DNA of 32,114 bases. It comes from Poteriospumella lacustris (Eukaryota; Sar; Chrysophyceae; Chromulinales; Dinobryaceae). Numbering within the stretch: position 1 is the stretch's first letter; each line of letters begins with the position of its first letter. The translations under genes were made by a program, and so were the position numbers. The stretch spans positions 1-32,114 of the forward strand of contig SMOI01000354.1 in the NCBI GenBank assembly GCA_008000375.1, given 5' to 3'. Shown here piece after piece: positions 1-8,900 of this stretch. The notes beneath the pieces are model-generated. The model was not told the DNA's origin. It worked only from the letters and a program-made list of their open reading frames with translations, and searched no databases.

Positions 1-340
1 TAGTGCCCCGTAGCTCAGATGACCTCTGTGTAACGTGTACCTCGCTGACTACGCACTCTCGGACATCCGAGTAACTCGTGTGCACGGTCACGTTACCGCT
101 GGCGATAACGATAACCGCAATAAGAGATGCTAAGTCGAGGGCGGTTAGCGGCAGCTGCTTCTTAGGCGTTAGCGACGTGAGGGTCTGCCATACGGCATGC
201 GCCATGGCAGTTCTATGGCTACCACGGCGTTTCACGGCCTCTCGAAGCGTCGCCTTGACAATATTTGAGCATATTAGACAGAGAAAATCTTACATAGCCA
301 AACCCAACAGACCGCCACTCTGGTGTAGTGCCGTGTATGT
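1..340. other. Unassigned left edge
   Basis: I see no recognisable coding sequence or RNA gene here. The open frames are short and resemble nothing I know. The next segment matches the 3' flank of gene copy A, so this stretch may be the decayed remainder of a further array copy lying to the left. Nothing in it shows the 25-residue module, so that is inference. Confidence 0.4.
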
Positions 341-457
341 GGAAACAGCTTGAACCTGTATCAGTGGACGACCGCTCATTGGCCCATGGCCCAATGGGAT
401 TTGCCAAAGAGTGTTTGTATGCACTCATAGTCGCTTAACGTACTGGCTAATTAGCGC
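341..457 (+). repeat. 3' flank repeat, left copy (partner 1979-2129)
   Basis: This segment matches 1979-2129 closely, including the shared stretch around GGAAAC(A/G)GCTTGAACC and the ending CTAATTAGCGC or TTAATTAGCGC. The partner carries extra copies of a short unit close to TCGCTTAACGTA. The partner lies directly downstream of copy A, so this one marks the 3' flank of an older copy at the window edge. The pair shows that A and its flanks were duplicated as a block. Confidence 0.7.
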
Positions 458-489
458 AAATGTGAAGGTCATGAGTTAGTGACCGTACA

Positions 490-666
490 GCGCCGGGAGC
501 CATCTCACGATGGAGGCGCTGCGGTACAACCGTCAAAGGAATAGCAGAGAACCATGATAGGATTACCCGAGGCCCATGAATGTTGGTCCTATACCGATCA
601 TGTACATAAATAACTCCGTCATGGTTTTGGCTTCTTTTGGCGTCGATTACCGGTAGTCAAAGGAAT
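490..666 (+). repeat. A-type upstream block (partner 2370-2545)
   Basis: Upstream sequence shared by copies A and B, with landmarks ACGATGGAGGC, ATGATAGGATT, TCCTATACCGATCATG and TACATAAATA. It probably contains the promoter and 5' untranslated region of this subgroup, and the TACATAAATA stretch is the best TATA-like candidate. The partner before B is at 2370-2545. Copies D, F and I have a different upstream block. The promoter role is inference from position and conservation. Confidence 0.55.
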
Positions 667-1927
667 ATGGTAGGCATGTCTACATTGGTACTTTACCCTT
701 GCCGTTACGTAGGCTACCTGGCCGCTATGTACCTACTACCGACCGTCGTAGAACATCACGGATGTCGAGATAGCAGCTATTGTCTGTGGTTCAACCACCC
801 CCTACGGTACCCCTCTACCGCACCGCACACAGCTCCACCAGACCGGCCAACGACCAACGTGGCTCCAGTCTCTTTCAGGGCGTCCGAACCTTCACGATCA
901 GATCAATTTCACCATTGCACCATCATGCAGGCAAGCGAGGTAACGAGTTCGTTGACAGTGAAAGGGAGCTGTTCTCAGGCGATTGGCGATGTACATGCCA
1001 TGATCCCCTCCCGACCTTCGGATAGTAGAAGTTCCACTGACCGTCCCGTCGCTGTGGAGTTAGACTTGTGTCTATATCGCGTGGTGACTGACCGTTGCAG
1101 AGGTCAAGTGCTGCCGTTTGGCGTGCGACAGATGATCAAGGACTATGCCTGGGTGTCCTTTACCAGCGAAACGCTACAAGAAGCAGTGAAGCTGTGGGTT
1201 ACCTGCAGAGCAACCGCGCTAGAGCGCTACGGGGCGATCAACGATTGGAACGTCAGCAAGGTGACTGATATGAGTAGTCTTTTCAACGGCTATCCGTTTA
1301 ACGACAATACGTACCGGAAGTTCAATGACCGCATCGACCGTTGGGACGTGCGTAACGTCACCTCGATGGAGGGAATGTTCTTAAATGCGAAAGCATTTAA
1401 CCAGTCGTTGAGCGGTTGGGACGTGTGTCGCGTCTCAAATATGGAAAGCATGTTCGAGACAGCCACATCGTTCAACCAGCCGTTGGCCACGTGGGATACG
1501 CGTCAACTGACTGATATGAATTTCATGTTTTCCGGAGCTTCCTCATTCAATCAGCCTTTGTCCTCGTGGGATGTGAGCCGCGTCTCGGATATGAGTTACG
1601 TATTTATCGGCGCTACAGACATGGAATGTCAGCCGCGTGACTAATATGTCCGCCATGTTCGCGGAGGCGACCTATTTCAACCAGCCTTTGGACATGTGGG
1701 ATGTGGGTCAGGTCACGAACATGTCTTGGATGTTTAATTCCGCCTCCTCGTTTAACCAACCGATATCGTCATGGGACGTCAGCAATGTCATTAGCATGAG
1801 GTTTATGTTTAATAGAGCCCCGTCGTTGAATCAGTCATTCGATACGTGGAGAGTGTCTCCGGGCACCGATTTGCTGTGTATGTTCGAATCGGCGGGATGT
1901 CATCCCTCGATACGGGTGATCGCATAA
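667..1927 (+). pseudogene. DUF285/BspA-like repeat gene, copy A, frameshifted
   Basis: An array copy with the N-terminal domain (LDLCLYRVVTDRC, then LPFGVRQMIKDYAWV) followed by 25-residue modules. The frame is open from ATG 667, but the start shared with other paralogues is ATG 925 (MQASEV). The frame breaks near 1610-1622. The distance between successive module tryptophan codons is 55 nt instead of 75, so 20 bp of one module are missing, including the FNQPL motif. The original frame stops at 1644, and the rest of the protein, including the family tail (MFESAGC...SIRVIA), continues in another frame to 1927. The deletion makes this a recent pseudogene. Module repeats of this type are known from bacterial surface proteins (Pfam DUF285, TIGR02167). 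No signal peptide is evident, so cell location and function are unknown. Confidence 0.75.
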
Positions 1928-2545
1928 CGCCAACGACTCCCACGTATACGCTGGAGAAGTGTCTTGCATATGCCATAAGGAAACGGCTTGAACCTGTATC
2001 AGTGGACGACCGCTCATTGGCCCATGGCCCACTGGGATTGGCCAAAGAGTGTTTACATGCACTCATAGTCGCTTAATGTACTCGGTATGTCGCTTAACGT
2101 ATTCGCTTAACGTACTGGTTAATTAGCGCTTATGGCGTTAGCGCCGTTCTATCGGTCATGAGCAGACTGTCCAACAGTCTATTGGACAGAGAGCAAACGA
2201 CGGATACGACAAAGAGAACATTCCCCATGCACCTCAAGGACGAGCGACAGGTTCAAAGGTATACAGCGACGCCTCAGAGCATCTATAGTATATCTAGTAG
2301 TAGTCATCGAAGGCGGGCTGCTGTTCCACTGCCGGTACCGTTAACACCCGAATAGCTTCGACTGTATCGATCCGGCGCCGGACGCCATCTTACGATGGAG
2401 GCACTGCGTCAGAGATAGCAGAGAAACATGATAGGATTCCCAGAGGCCCATGCGTGTTGGTCCTATACCGATCATGTACATAAATACATAAACTCCGTCA
2501 TGGTTTTGGCTTCTTTTGGCTTCGATTACCGGTAGTCAAAGGAAT
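1928..2545 (+). other. A-B intergenic region (3' flank of A, upstream block of B)
   Basis: No gene is seen. The first part (1979-2129) is the 3' flank repeat also found at 341-457, with three imperfect copies of a short TCGCTTAACGTA-like unit near 2070-2120. The last part (about 2370-2545) is the upstream block shared with copy A, including TACATAAATA near 2480. Between them, 2130-2370 is unassigned. Confidence 0.6.
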
Positions 2546-4033
2546 ATGGTAGGCATGTCTACATTGGTACTTTACCCTTGCCTTTACGTAGGCTACCTGG
2601 CACCTATGTGCCTACCAGCATTCGTACCGACCGTCATCGAACATCACGGATGTCGAGATGGCAGCTATTGCCTGTGGTTCAACCGTCCCCTACGGTACCC
2701 CTCTACCGTACCACACACAGCTCCACCAGACCGCCCAACGCTCCACCGCAAGAACCTCCGTATGAGGGCGTCAGAACCTTCACGATCAGATCAAATACAC
2801 CATCGCACCATGCAGGCCAACGAGGAAACGAGTACGATGGCAGTGGACGTGTGCCGCTCTCAGGCTATTGGCGATGTACAGACTGTGATCCCCTTACGAC
2901 CTTACGGTCATCGACGTTTTACTGAACGCTCCGTCGCAGTGGTGTTGGATCTTTGTCTGTATCGAATGGTAACCGACAGGTGCAGAGGTCAAGTGCTGCC
3001 GTATGGTGTGCGCCAGATAATCAAGGACTATGCCTGGGTGTCGTTCAGCAACGAGACGCTACGAGAGGCGGTTCAGTTGTGGTGTAGCGACAGAGCGATG
3101 GCTCGTGAGCGCTACGGGGAGATCAACGACTGGGACGTGAGTAAGGTAACTGACATGGCCGCGCTATTTACAGACACGGATGTTAATGACCGCATCGACC
3201 GTTGGGACGTGGGCAAGGTCACCTCGATGGTGGCTATGTTCTGCCGTGCGACCTTGTTTAACCAGCCGCTGGACACGTGGGACGTGCACAATGTATTATA
3301 TGTGGAAGGCATGTTTTGTGGAGCCAGAGCCTTCAACCAGCCGTTGTCCTCGTGGGATGTGAGCAGCGTTTCAGATATATGCGCTACGTTTAATCACGCG
3401 GATGCGTTCAACCAGCCGTTGTCGACATGGAACGTCAGCAAAGTGACAAATATGAGTGCCCTGGTTAGTGAAGCACTCTGTTTCAACCAGCCGTTAGACA
3501 CGTGGGACGTGAGTCTGGTCACAAACATGGCCCACATGTTCAGTGGAGCGATATCGTTCAACCAGCCTCTAGACACGTGGGACGTGCGACATGTCACGAG
3601 CATGGACTACATGTTCAGCAAAGCTGCAGCGTTTAACCAGTCGTTGTCGACGTGGAACGTAAGCAATGTGGCTCATATGGAAGGAATGTTCCGTTCAGCA
3701 GTCCAGTTCAACCAGCCATTAGACCAGTGGAATGTGTCGCAGATTTCTGACCTGCGCTCTATGTTTTATAACAACGAAGCGTTTAGCCAGCCGTTAAATG
3801 CGTGGGACGTGAGCAACGTTGGCAATATGTGTTACATGTTCGAGGGCGCCACATCGTTCAACCAGCCGTTGGACATGTGGGACGTGAGCAACGTTCGCTT
3901 TATGGCCTACATGTTCCGTGGAGCCACGTCGTTCAACCAACCGTTGGACACGTGGAGGTTGTCGCCTGGCACCATTACGCAAGGTATGTTTGAGTCTGCG
4001 GGCTGTAGTCAGTCGATACAAGAGATGGCGTAG
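2546..4033 (+). CDS. DUF285/BspA-like repeat protein, copy B, intact
   Basis: Uninterrupted gene. The N-terminal domain core (LDLCLYRMVTDRC, then LPYGVRQIIKDYAWVSF) precedes 12 units of the 25-residue module, W-D-V-S-x-V-T-x-M-x-x-M-F-x-x-A-x-x-F-N-Q-P-L-D, and a family tail (MFESAGC...SIQEMA). The start is uncertain. ATG 2546 gives 495 residues and ATG 2810 (MQANEE) gives 407. The ATG at 2810 aligns with the starts of D and I. However, the frame between 2546 and 2810 is also open in A and B with only 3-nt and 9-nt indels, and the matching part of the G leader is open too, which favours a coding extension. The modules resemble the leucine-rich-repeat-like surface repeats of bacteria, but no clear secretion signal or membrane anchor is seen. 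A role in binding is inference. The function of the N-terminal domain is unknown. Confidence 0.75.
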   Translation: MVGMSTLVLYPCLYVGYLAPMCLPAFVPTVIEHHGCRDGSYCLWFNRPLRYPSTVPHTAPPDRPTLHRKNLRMRASEPSRSDQIHHRTMQANEETSTMAVDVCRSQAIGDVQTVIPLRPYGHRRFTERSVAVVLDLCLYRMVTDRCRGQVLPYGVRQIIKDYAWVSFSNETLREAVQLWCSDRAMARERYGEINDWDVSKVTDMAALFTDTDVNDRIDRWDVGKVTSMVAMFCRATLFNQPLDTWDVHNVLYVEGMFCGARAFNQPLSSWDVSSVSDICATFNHADAFNQPLSTWNVSKVTNMSALVSEALCFNQPLDTWDVSLVTNMAHMFSGAISFNQPLDTWDVRHVTSMDYMFSKAAAFNQSLSTWNVSNVAHMEGMFRSAVQFNQPLDQWNVSQISDLRSMFYNNEAFSQPLNAWDVSNVGNMCYMFEGATSFNQPLDMWDVSNVRFMAYMFRGATSFNQPLDTWRLSPGTITQGMFESAGCSQSIQEMA

Positions 4034-4530
4034 GGTCTACGTGACTCCATGTAGAGTCGGTTTCATCTCGTCGACCGATGTCTTCTCTGACGTGGGTTGT
4101 TGCGTGGTATATGCCAACGTATCGTTCTCGAGGGAAGATGAGGTGCTATGTGAGGCAGTGCATACGCATACGACTGTCCCTTTGGAAAACTGTCCCGTCT
4201 GTCAACACTTCGTGGTGACGTTGTCTATGTTCCTCTCACATCGATTGCCACATGTCCCCACCGTGTCTGACTGTCACGTCCGCTCCCTGTCCGACGCTTC
4301 CCTGTCGTTGCTACTACTGGCGGGAGTACTGGGAAGCACTGTAGACGAGCTACATAGGGGCATGTAAGGATGTACGGTGCACAAATCACTGACCGATATA
4401 TCCAACCCTCTACCGAGTATCCGAAGTTCCCGTGTCTGACAATACTGACTGTCAATACGATACAATACAAGCCACAAGGTAAGGCTCTATCTATCGAAAG
4501 TACACTGGTGGCTCGTTGCCATCTCACCTA
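4034..4530 (+). repeat. 3' block after copy B
   Basis: A non-coding block of about 0.5 kb that recurs downstream of D (5869-6345), F (9996-10400) and G (12436-12960). Landmarks are TTTCATCTCGTCGACC near the stop, then CCGACGCTTCCCTGTCGTTGCT, CTGTAGACGAGC and GACCGATATATCCAACCCTC. Reading frames through it are not conserved between copies on either strand, so I read it as a 3' untranslated region plus terminator region carried with the gene during duplication. Confidence 0.6.
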
Positions 4531-4639
4531 TGTGTCTGGACACGATACCGGGCGATCATTACATGACTCCATACATAACATTGTGTATCAGTAAGGGAAC
4601 TTAACGTTCAGGCGCCCGCCTTCTCCTTCGAAGTGGCGA

Positions 4640-4805
4640 GGGTGCTATTGCATCGGTACATGCCCATGCACTCTCCGTGCAACAGTAAACCTTCGCTTTC
4701 CCTTCGACGGTTGTACCAACAGCGGTAGTATCATTCGGTGGCAGAAGTAGCAGCAATTGCCTGCAATACAGACCCAATTGACTGTACAAGACCACAGCAC
4801 CTCAC
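4640..4805 (+). promoter_or_regulatory. D/F/I-type upstream block, copy D
   Basis: About 165 bp shared with the regions upstream of F (8570-8740) and I (14985-15165). Landmarks are GTACATGC, TTCCCTT(C/G)GA and GCGGTAGTATC followed by GGCAGAAGTAGCA. Conservation upstream of three diverged paralogues suggests a promoter or 5' untranslated region. I recognise no TATA box. A, B and G carry a different upstream block. The stretch 4531-4639 before it holds nothing recognisable. Confidence 0.5.
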
Positions 4806-4927
4806 GCGCAGCGCACCGCCGTTCACCGCCGACCAGACCGCCCACAGATCTCGGCCCCGAGATCCGTGGTTACGACTATAGCGATCCACCCGCGAGTCAT
4901 AACCAACTGCTAACCGCCCAAAGTAAC

Positions 4928-5868
4928 ATGCTGGTGAACGAGACATCGCGTACACTGGTAAGGGATGTGTGCTGCTCTCATGCGATCGTCGACGTACAGG
5001 CCATGATCCCCTCACGACCTTCGGGCAATGGACGTTCCACCGACCGTCGCATTGCCGTGGTGTTGGACTTGTGTCTGTATCGCGTGGTAACCGACAGGCG
5101 CAGAGGTCAAGTGCTGCCGTTTGGCGTGCGACAGATGATCAAGGACTATGCCTGGGTGTCGTTCAACAACACGACGCTACGAGCGGCGGTGGATCTATGG
5201 TGGCGTGACCGAGCGACCGCGTTTGGTCGCTACGGTGATATCAACGATTGGGACGTGAGTAAGGTAACTGACATGGCCAAACTATTTAAAGGCGACCAAG
5301 AGTTTGATGACGACATCGACCGTTGGGACGTGCGCAACGTCACCTCGATGGAGGAAATGTTCTGCTATGCGAACGATTTTGCCCAGCCGTTGAAATCCTG
5401 GGACGTGCGAATTGTTGTGTCTATGAAGCGCATGTTTGTCGCAGCCATAAACTTCAACCAGTCGTTGGACGCGTGGGATGTGAGCAGGGTTACAGATATG
5501 GGTGGACTGTTTTTGGGCGCTGATGGGTTAAACCAGCCATTGTCGACGTGGAACGTTAGCCGGGTAACAAACATGAGGTACACTGCGTTTCAACCACTGC
5601 GGTTTTGGTGGAGCACTGCGTTTCAACCAGCCGTTGGACACGTGGGACGTGAGTCAGGTCACTGATATGGGCTACATGTTCGGCAAAGACGAAGCGTTCA
5701 ACCAGCCGTTAGACACATGTTAACAACGTTCGCAATATGAGCTACATGTTCAGTGGTGCCACATCGTTCAACCAGACGCTACACGCGTGGCGGGTGTCGC
5801 CTGACGCCAATAGGGTAGGTATGTTTGTGTCGGCGCGCGATAGGCCGTCTATACGGGAGATGGCGTAG
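4928..5868 (+). pseudogene. DUF285/BspA-like repeat gene, copy D, with two frame breaks
   Basis: The copy begins at ATG 4928 (MLVNETS), which aligns with the starts of B and I. The frame is open further upstream to 4757. The N-terminal domain and five modules are normal. Near 5577-5630 a net 19-bp insertion shifts the frame: the 16-bp string CACTGCGTTTCAACCA occurs twice, consistent with slippage or filler DNA, and the frame stops at 5665. A second indel near 5717-5727 removes about 5 bp of the next W-D-V-S core. The family tail ends at 5868, matching the other copies. The gene could at best make a truncated protein. It is the leftmost gene of the D-E-F block, duplicated as G-H-I. Confidence 0.75.
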
Positions 5869-6345
5869 CGTCTGAGAGTCTCCACGTGGAGGCGATACAC
5901 ATACGAATGGGTTGGACCATCAAGAGGCGATGGGGTGCACAGCAGTCGATGTCGGTCCACCGGTTTCATCTCGTCCTCCGGTGGCTTCTTCGACGCTGGT
6001 TGTTGTGTGGCATATGCCACCTAATCAACGACGTTCTCGTGGGAAGGAGAAGTGGTGAGGCAGTGTATACAACCCGTTGGGAACCTGCCCCGCCTGTCAA
6101 TACGTCGCCCCTCTCACATCGAACGTTCCATATCCCCACCGTGTCTGACTGTCACGTCCGCTCCCTGTCCGACGCTTCCCTGTCGTTTCTACCAGCGGGA
6201 GTACTGTGAATCACTGTAGACGAGCTAGGTGCATGTAAGGTTGTATGGTGTGCACTGTCATAGACCAATGTATGGCCACCCCTCTAACGAGCATCGGAAG
6301 CCAACCTGTGGGACAATACAGAGTGTCACTGGAAGTCGCATGGCA
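5869..6345 (+). repeat. 3' block after copy D
   Basis: Homologous to the blocks after B, F and G, sharing TTTCATCTCGTC, CATATGCCA, the run GTCTGACTGTCACGTCC and CTGTAGACGAGC. It is interpreted as 3' untranslated region and transcription end sequence carried along with the gene. No conserved frame is visible. Confidence 0.55.
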
Positions 6346-7046
6346 AGGCTCTGTCTACCTCTCAGACATGAGTTAGTTTTGGTAGACCAAGTGCAGATGC
6401 CCTACTACTGTGTGTTGGTTCGCACCATGTGGTGGATGTTCCGTCGAATGTACACATGTGGCTTGTTTCCTTCTCACCGGTGTGTCTAAACACGATACCA
6501 TTCCCTCGTTACACACGAGATACCCGAGTGTGAACACAATATAGGTCGCATGCGTCTCACAGGGTCGCTGATCGCGATCGAGTCGCGTCTACAGTGACCG
6601 GTTCGGTTTCTTGTGTCCCTCCCTCCCACGGGTAGCGCCTGACCCCTGCAGTAAAAAGAAGCCTGTGTGGCTAACCTATGTCCCACGCATACAGCGTCGC
6701 GGCAGAGATGAACATGTCGCGTAGGGAGATGAAATTCCCCATCCGCAATCCGTCGAAGCAATCGTGGAACTGGGCATTGCCTTTGAAACAGCAATGCACG
6801 AACCTAGACCCAGACCCAGACCCAGACGATAACCGAAGGTGGTGGAGGCCGTGGACGGTCACCAGTACAAAGGTACGGTATGTATGCGTCACTCGCACCC
6901 ATGATTTAGAGGTGATTAGTATAGTAGTATACTAGTATTGGTATACTAGTATACTAATATATAGTATATCGTTCAATTAACGAGCAAGTTCAGACTGGAA
7001 AGGAGTTCAACGGTGATCGTTTGAGATGCACCAGCGGTCCCACCGG
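6346..7046. other. D-E intergenic region with GACCCA microsatellite
   Basis: No gene is called. The region lies 3' of both D (+) and E (-). It contains a short (GACCCA)n tract at 6807-6827 and an AT-rich TACTAGTATA palindromic stretch near 6920-6965. Its counterpart between G and H is 12961-13499, with its own (GACCCA)n at 13308-13334. On the minus strand near 6690-6745 the translation SLRDMFISAAT looks like one degenerate DUF285 module and is repeated in the counterpart. Confidence 0.5.
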
Positions 7047-7991
7047 TCATGCCGTATAGCCAGCCGCTCTCCACGCGGTCATGGTTTCTGGCTGGTTCAT
7101 AGCCAAGGCCTCCTCAAAGACCCCTTGTGTCTCCCTAATGGCCGCAACGTTCCAAGACAGCAACGGCTTGTTGAATGCTTGAGCATTGGCGAACATGAAC
7201 GTGATGCATTCGGTGGTCGCAAGGTTCCAGCGATCCAACGGCTGGTTAAACTTCCGTGTGTTTTGGAACACACTCTTCATAGAGGTCACCTTACTAACAT
7301 CCCAGTTGTTGATGGGTTGGTTGAAGGCGTTGGCATCTGTGAACATCAACAACATCGCCGTTACCGAAGAAACGTCCCACTTGGCCAGCGGCTGGTTAAA
7401 CGCATGCGCGTGACAAAACATGGCAGACATGGACACGACAGAGGACACGTTCCAGTCCTCCAGCGGCTGATTGAACTTCCAGGAGCCGCTGAACACAGCG
7501 GTCATGTCTGTGACCGAGCTAACGTTCCACCGATTCAACGGCTGGTCAAACTGGTATGCGCATTGAAACAGCTCACTCATATCGGTGACAGCTGATGTAT
7601 CCCACGATTCAATTGGCTGGTTGAACCTCTCTGCGAAAAATAACATACTTCGCATCGTAGTGACATTGGACACGTCCCAGCGGCTGATGTCCTCGTTGAA
7701 CGATGGTCGCCTTTCAAACAAGTGGCTCATGTCCGTCACACGGTGCGTGTCCCACTGCGAGATGTGACCATAGCGATCGATTGCCATCGCTGAATCCTGG
7801 ACCCACATCGCCACGGCTGACCGAATGCTGCTGTTGTCCAAGGCGCCGAGGAAGTCTTTGATGAGTTGGCGTATGCCATACGGCAGTACATGTTGCCGCC
7901 ACGACTCCGAACAGCGGAAGAGGCACAGGTCGACGAGACGAAAGAAGGCACGACGGTCCATAAGTGCTGGTCGACGAGTGACCCAATGCAT
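7047..7991 (-). CDS. DUF285/BspA-like repeat protein, copy E, intact (divergent subgroup)
   Basis: The intact product has about 314 residues. The N-terminal domain is a divergent version (VDLCLFRCSESWRQ, then VLPYGIRQLIKDFLGAL), followed by nine 25-residue modules and an unusual end (MNQPETMTAWRAAGYTA) that lacks the SAGC...SIR tail of A, B, F, G and I. The frame is open up to 8132. I chose ATG 7991 because identity with copy H in this frame begins only at EGMH; upstream of it H and E differ by an indel and run in different frames. The MDRRAFF methionine at 7961 is an alternative. The gene is transcribed away from F and is the inverted member of the D-E-F block. Function is unknown. Confidence 0.75.
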   Translation of the reverse strand: MHWVTRRPALMDRRAFFRLVDLCLFRCSESWRQHVLPYGIRQLIKDFLGALDNSSIRSAVAMWVQDSAMAIDRYGHISQWDTHRVTDMSHLFERRPSFNEDISRWDVSNVTTMRSMLFFAERFNQPIESWDTSAVTDMSELFQCAYQFDQPLNRWNVSSVTDMTAVFSGSWKFNQPLEDWNVSSVVSMSAMFCHAHAFNQPLAKWDVSSVTAMLLMFTDANAFNQPINNWDVSKVTSMKSVFQNTRKFNQPLDRWNLATTECITFMFANAQAFNKPLLSWNVAAIRETQGVFEEALAMNQPETMTAWRAAGYTA

Positions 7992-8034
7992 CCCTTCAGG
8001 ATCGATCCGGCCAGTCCGCTGCTGATCGAGCTGC

Positions 8035-8160
8035 TGCGGGCGACAAGTCACCGACCGATGGCGACACATGCTGTCACCGACGAATGGCGACAATCGGTCC
8101 GTCGGTGACAGGACGTGTTGCCGTCGGTACACTGTCGCCTGTCACCGACGGGCAACACAG
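8035..8160. repeat. Degenerate CACCGAC/ATGGCGACA repeat upstream of E
   Basis: Imperfect short repeats built from TGTCACCGAC, a few bases, and ATGGCGACA, in direct and inverted orientation. The same family recurs upstream of H at about 14490-14600 in a different arrangement. The repeats lie just 5' of the preferred starts of E and H, so they could be a regulatory array or a small minisatellite. I cannot tell which. Confidence 0.5.
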
Positions 8161-8900
8161 AACGTACCGGCGAGAGTAGATGAGAGTAAACGAGAGTAAA
8201 CGAGATCGTACCCGACACGAGAGTAGACGATTGAGTCTGGCATGGAATGATTCACTTTGGGCATTTCATTAGCCTTGGTCATGTCGCTCATTGTCTCGGC
8301 GACGGCCAACCATGTGTTTGGTGCCTCGAAACATTACCTTGTAGTGTAGTGAAATCACTAAACTTGGTCGGCCCTCGCCATTTCCTTTTAGGTGACAAAC
8401 GCCGTGCCGTGCGTAGTATGAGCGGCCGAGCGCGGGCTGAAATAGGGTGATATCCTGGAACCCATTTCATTTCTTCTGTCGCTGACGTTACTCTCCTTCC
8501 CTAGTAAGGTAATACATACATAGATACTATACATAGATGGTAATAAATTACAAAGAGTGTACTGCACTGTGTACAGTCTTGTGCTTCACTTGCAGTACAT
8601 GCTTCAGCACTCACCGTGCAGCACTTTACCATCGCATTCCCTTGGAGAGTTGTACCGATAGAAGTAGTATCATTCAGTGGCAGAGATAGCAGTACTCGCC
8701 TGCTATACATACCCACGCAACTGTACACGCACCCTTCGACTGCCCCAGCTCAGCCGAGTTCATCAGTCATCTTACAGAGACTAGTTACTTAGAACAACTT
8801 CACCAGATCCGTGAGTCACCAGGACGAGCGCACCAAAACCATTGCACCGTGTAGACAAACGAGGTGACAGGTACGCTGGGAGGCGGAGTGTGCTGCTCTC
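8161..8900. promoter_or_regulatory. E-F divergent intergenic region
   Basis: Region between two genes transcribed away from each other. It holds a GAGAGTA(G/A)ACGA repeat stretch at about 8171-8230, a conserved segment shared with the H-I region (for example TGGAATGATTCACTTTGGGC and TTTGGTGCCT), and the D/F/I-type upstream block at 8570-8740. At about 8850 the remains of the old F start are visible: GTG then TAG stand where B has ATG CAG. Shared promoter activity for E and F is inference. Confidence 0.5.

Noticed and set aside
8035-8160. CRISPR-like array
   Set aside because: Units are short, imperfect and in both orientations, spacers are not unique sequences of constant length, and the genome is eukaryotic.
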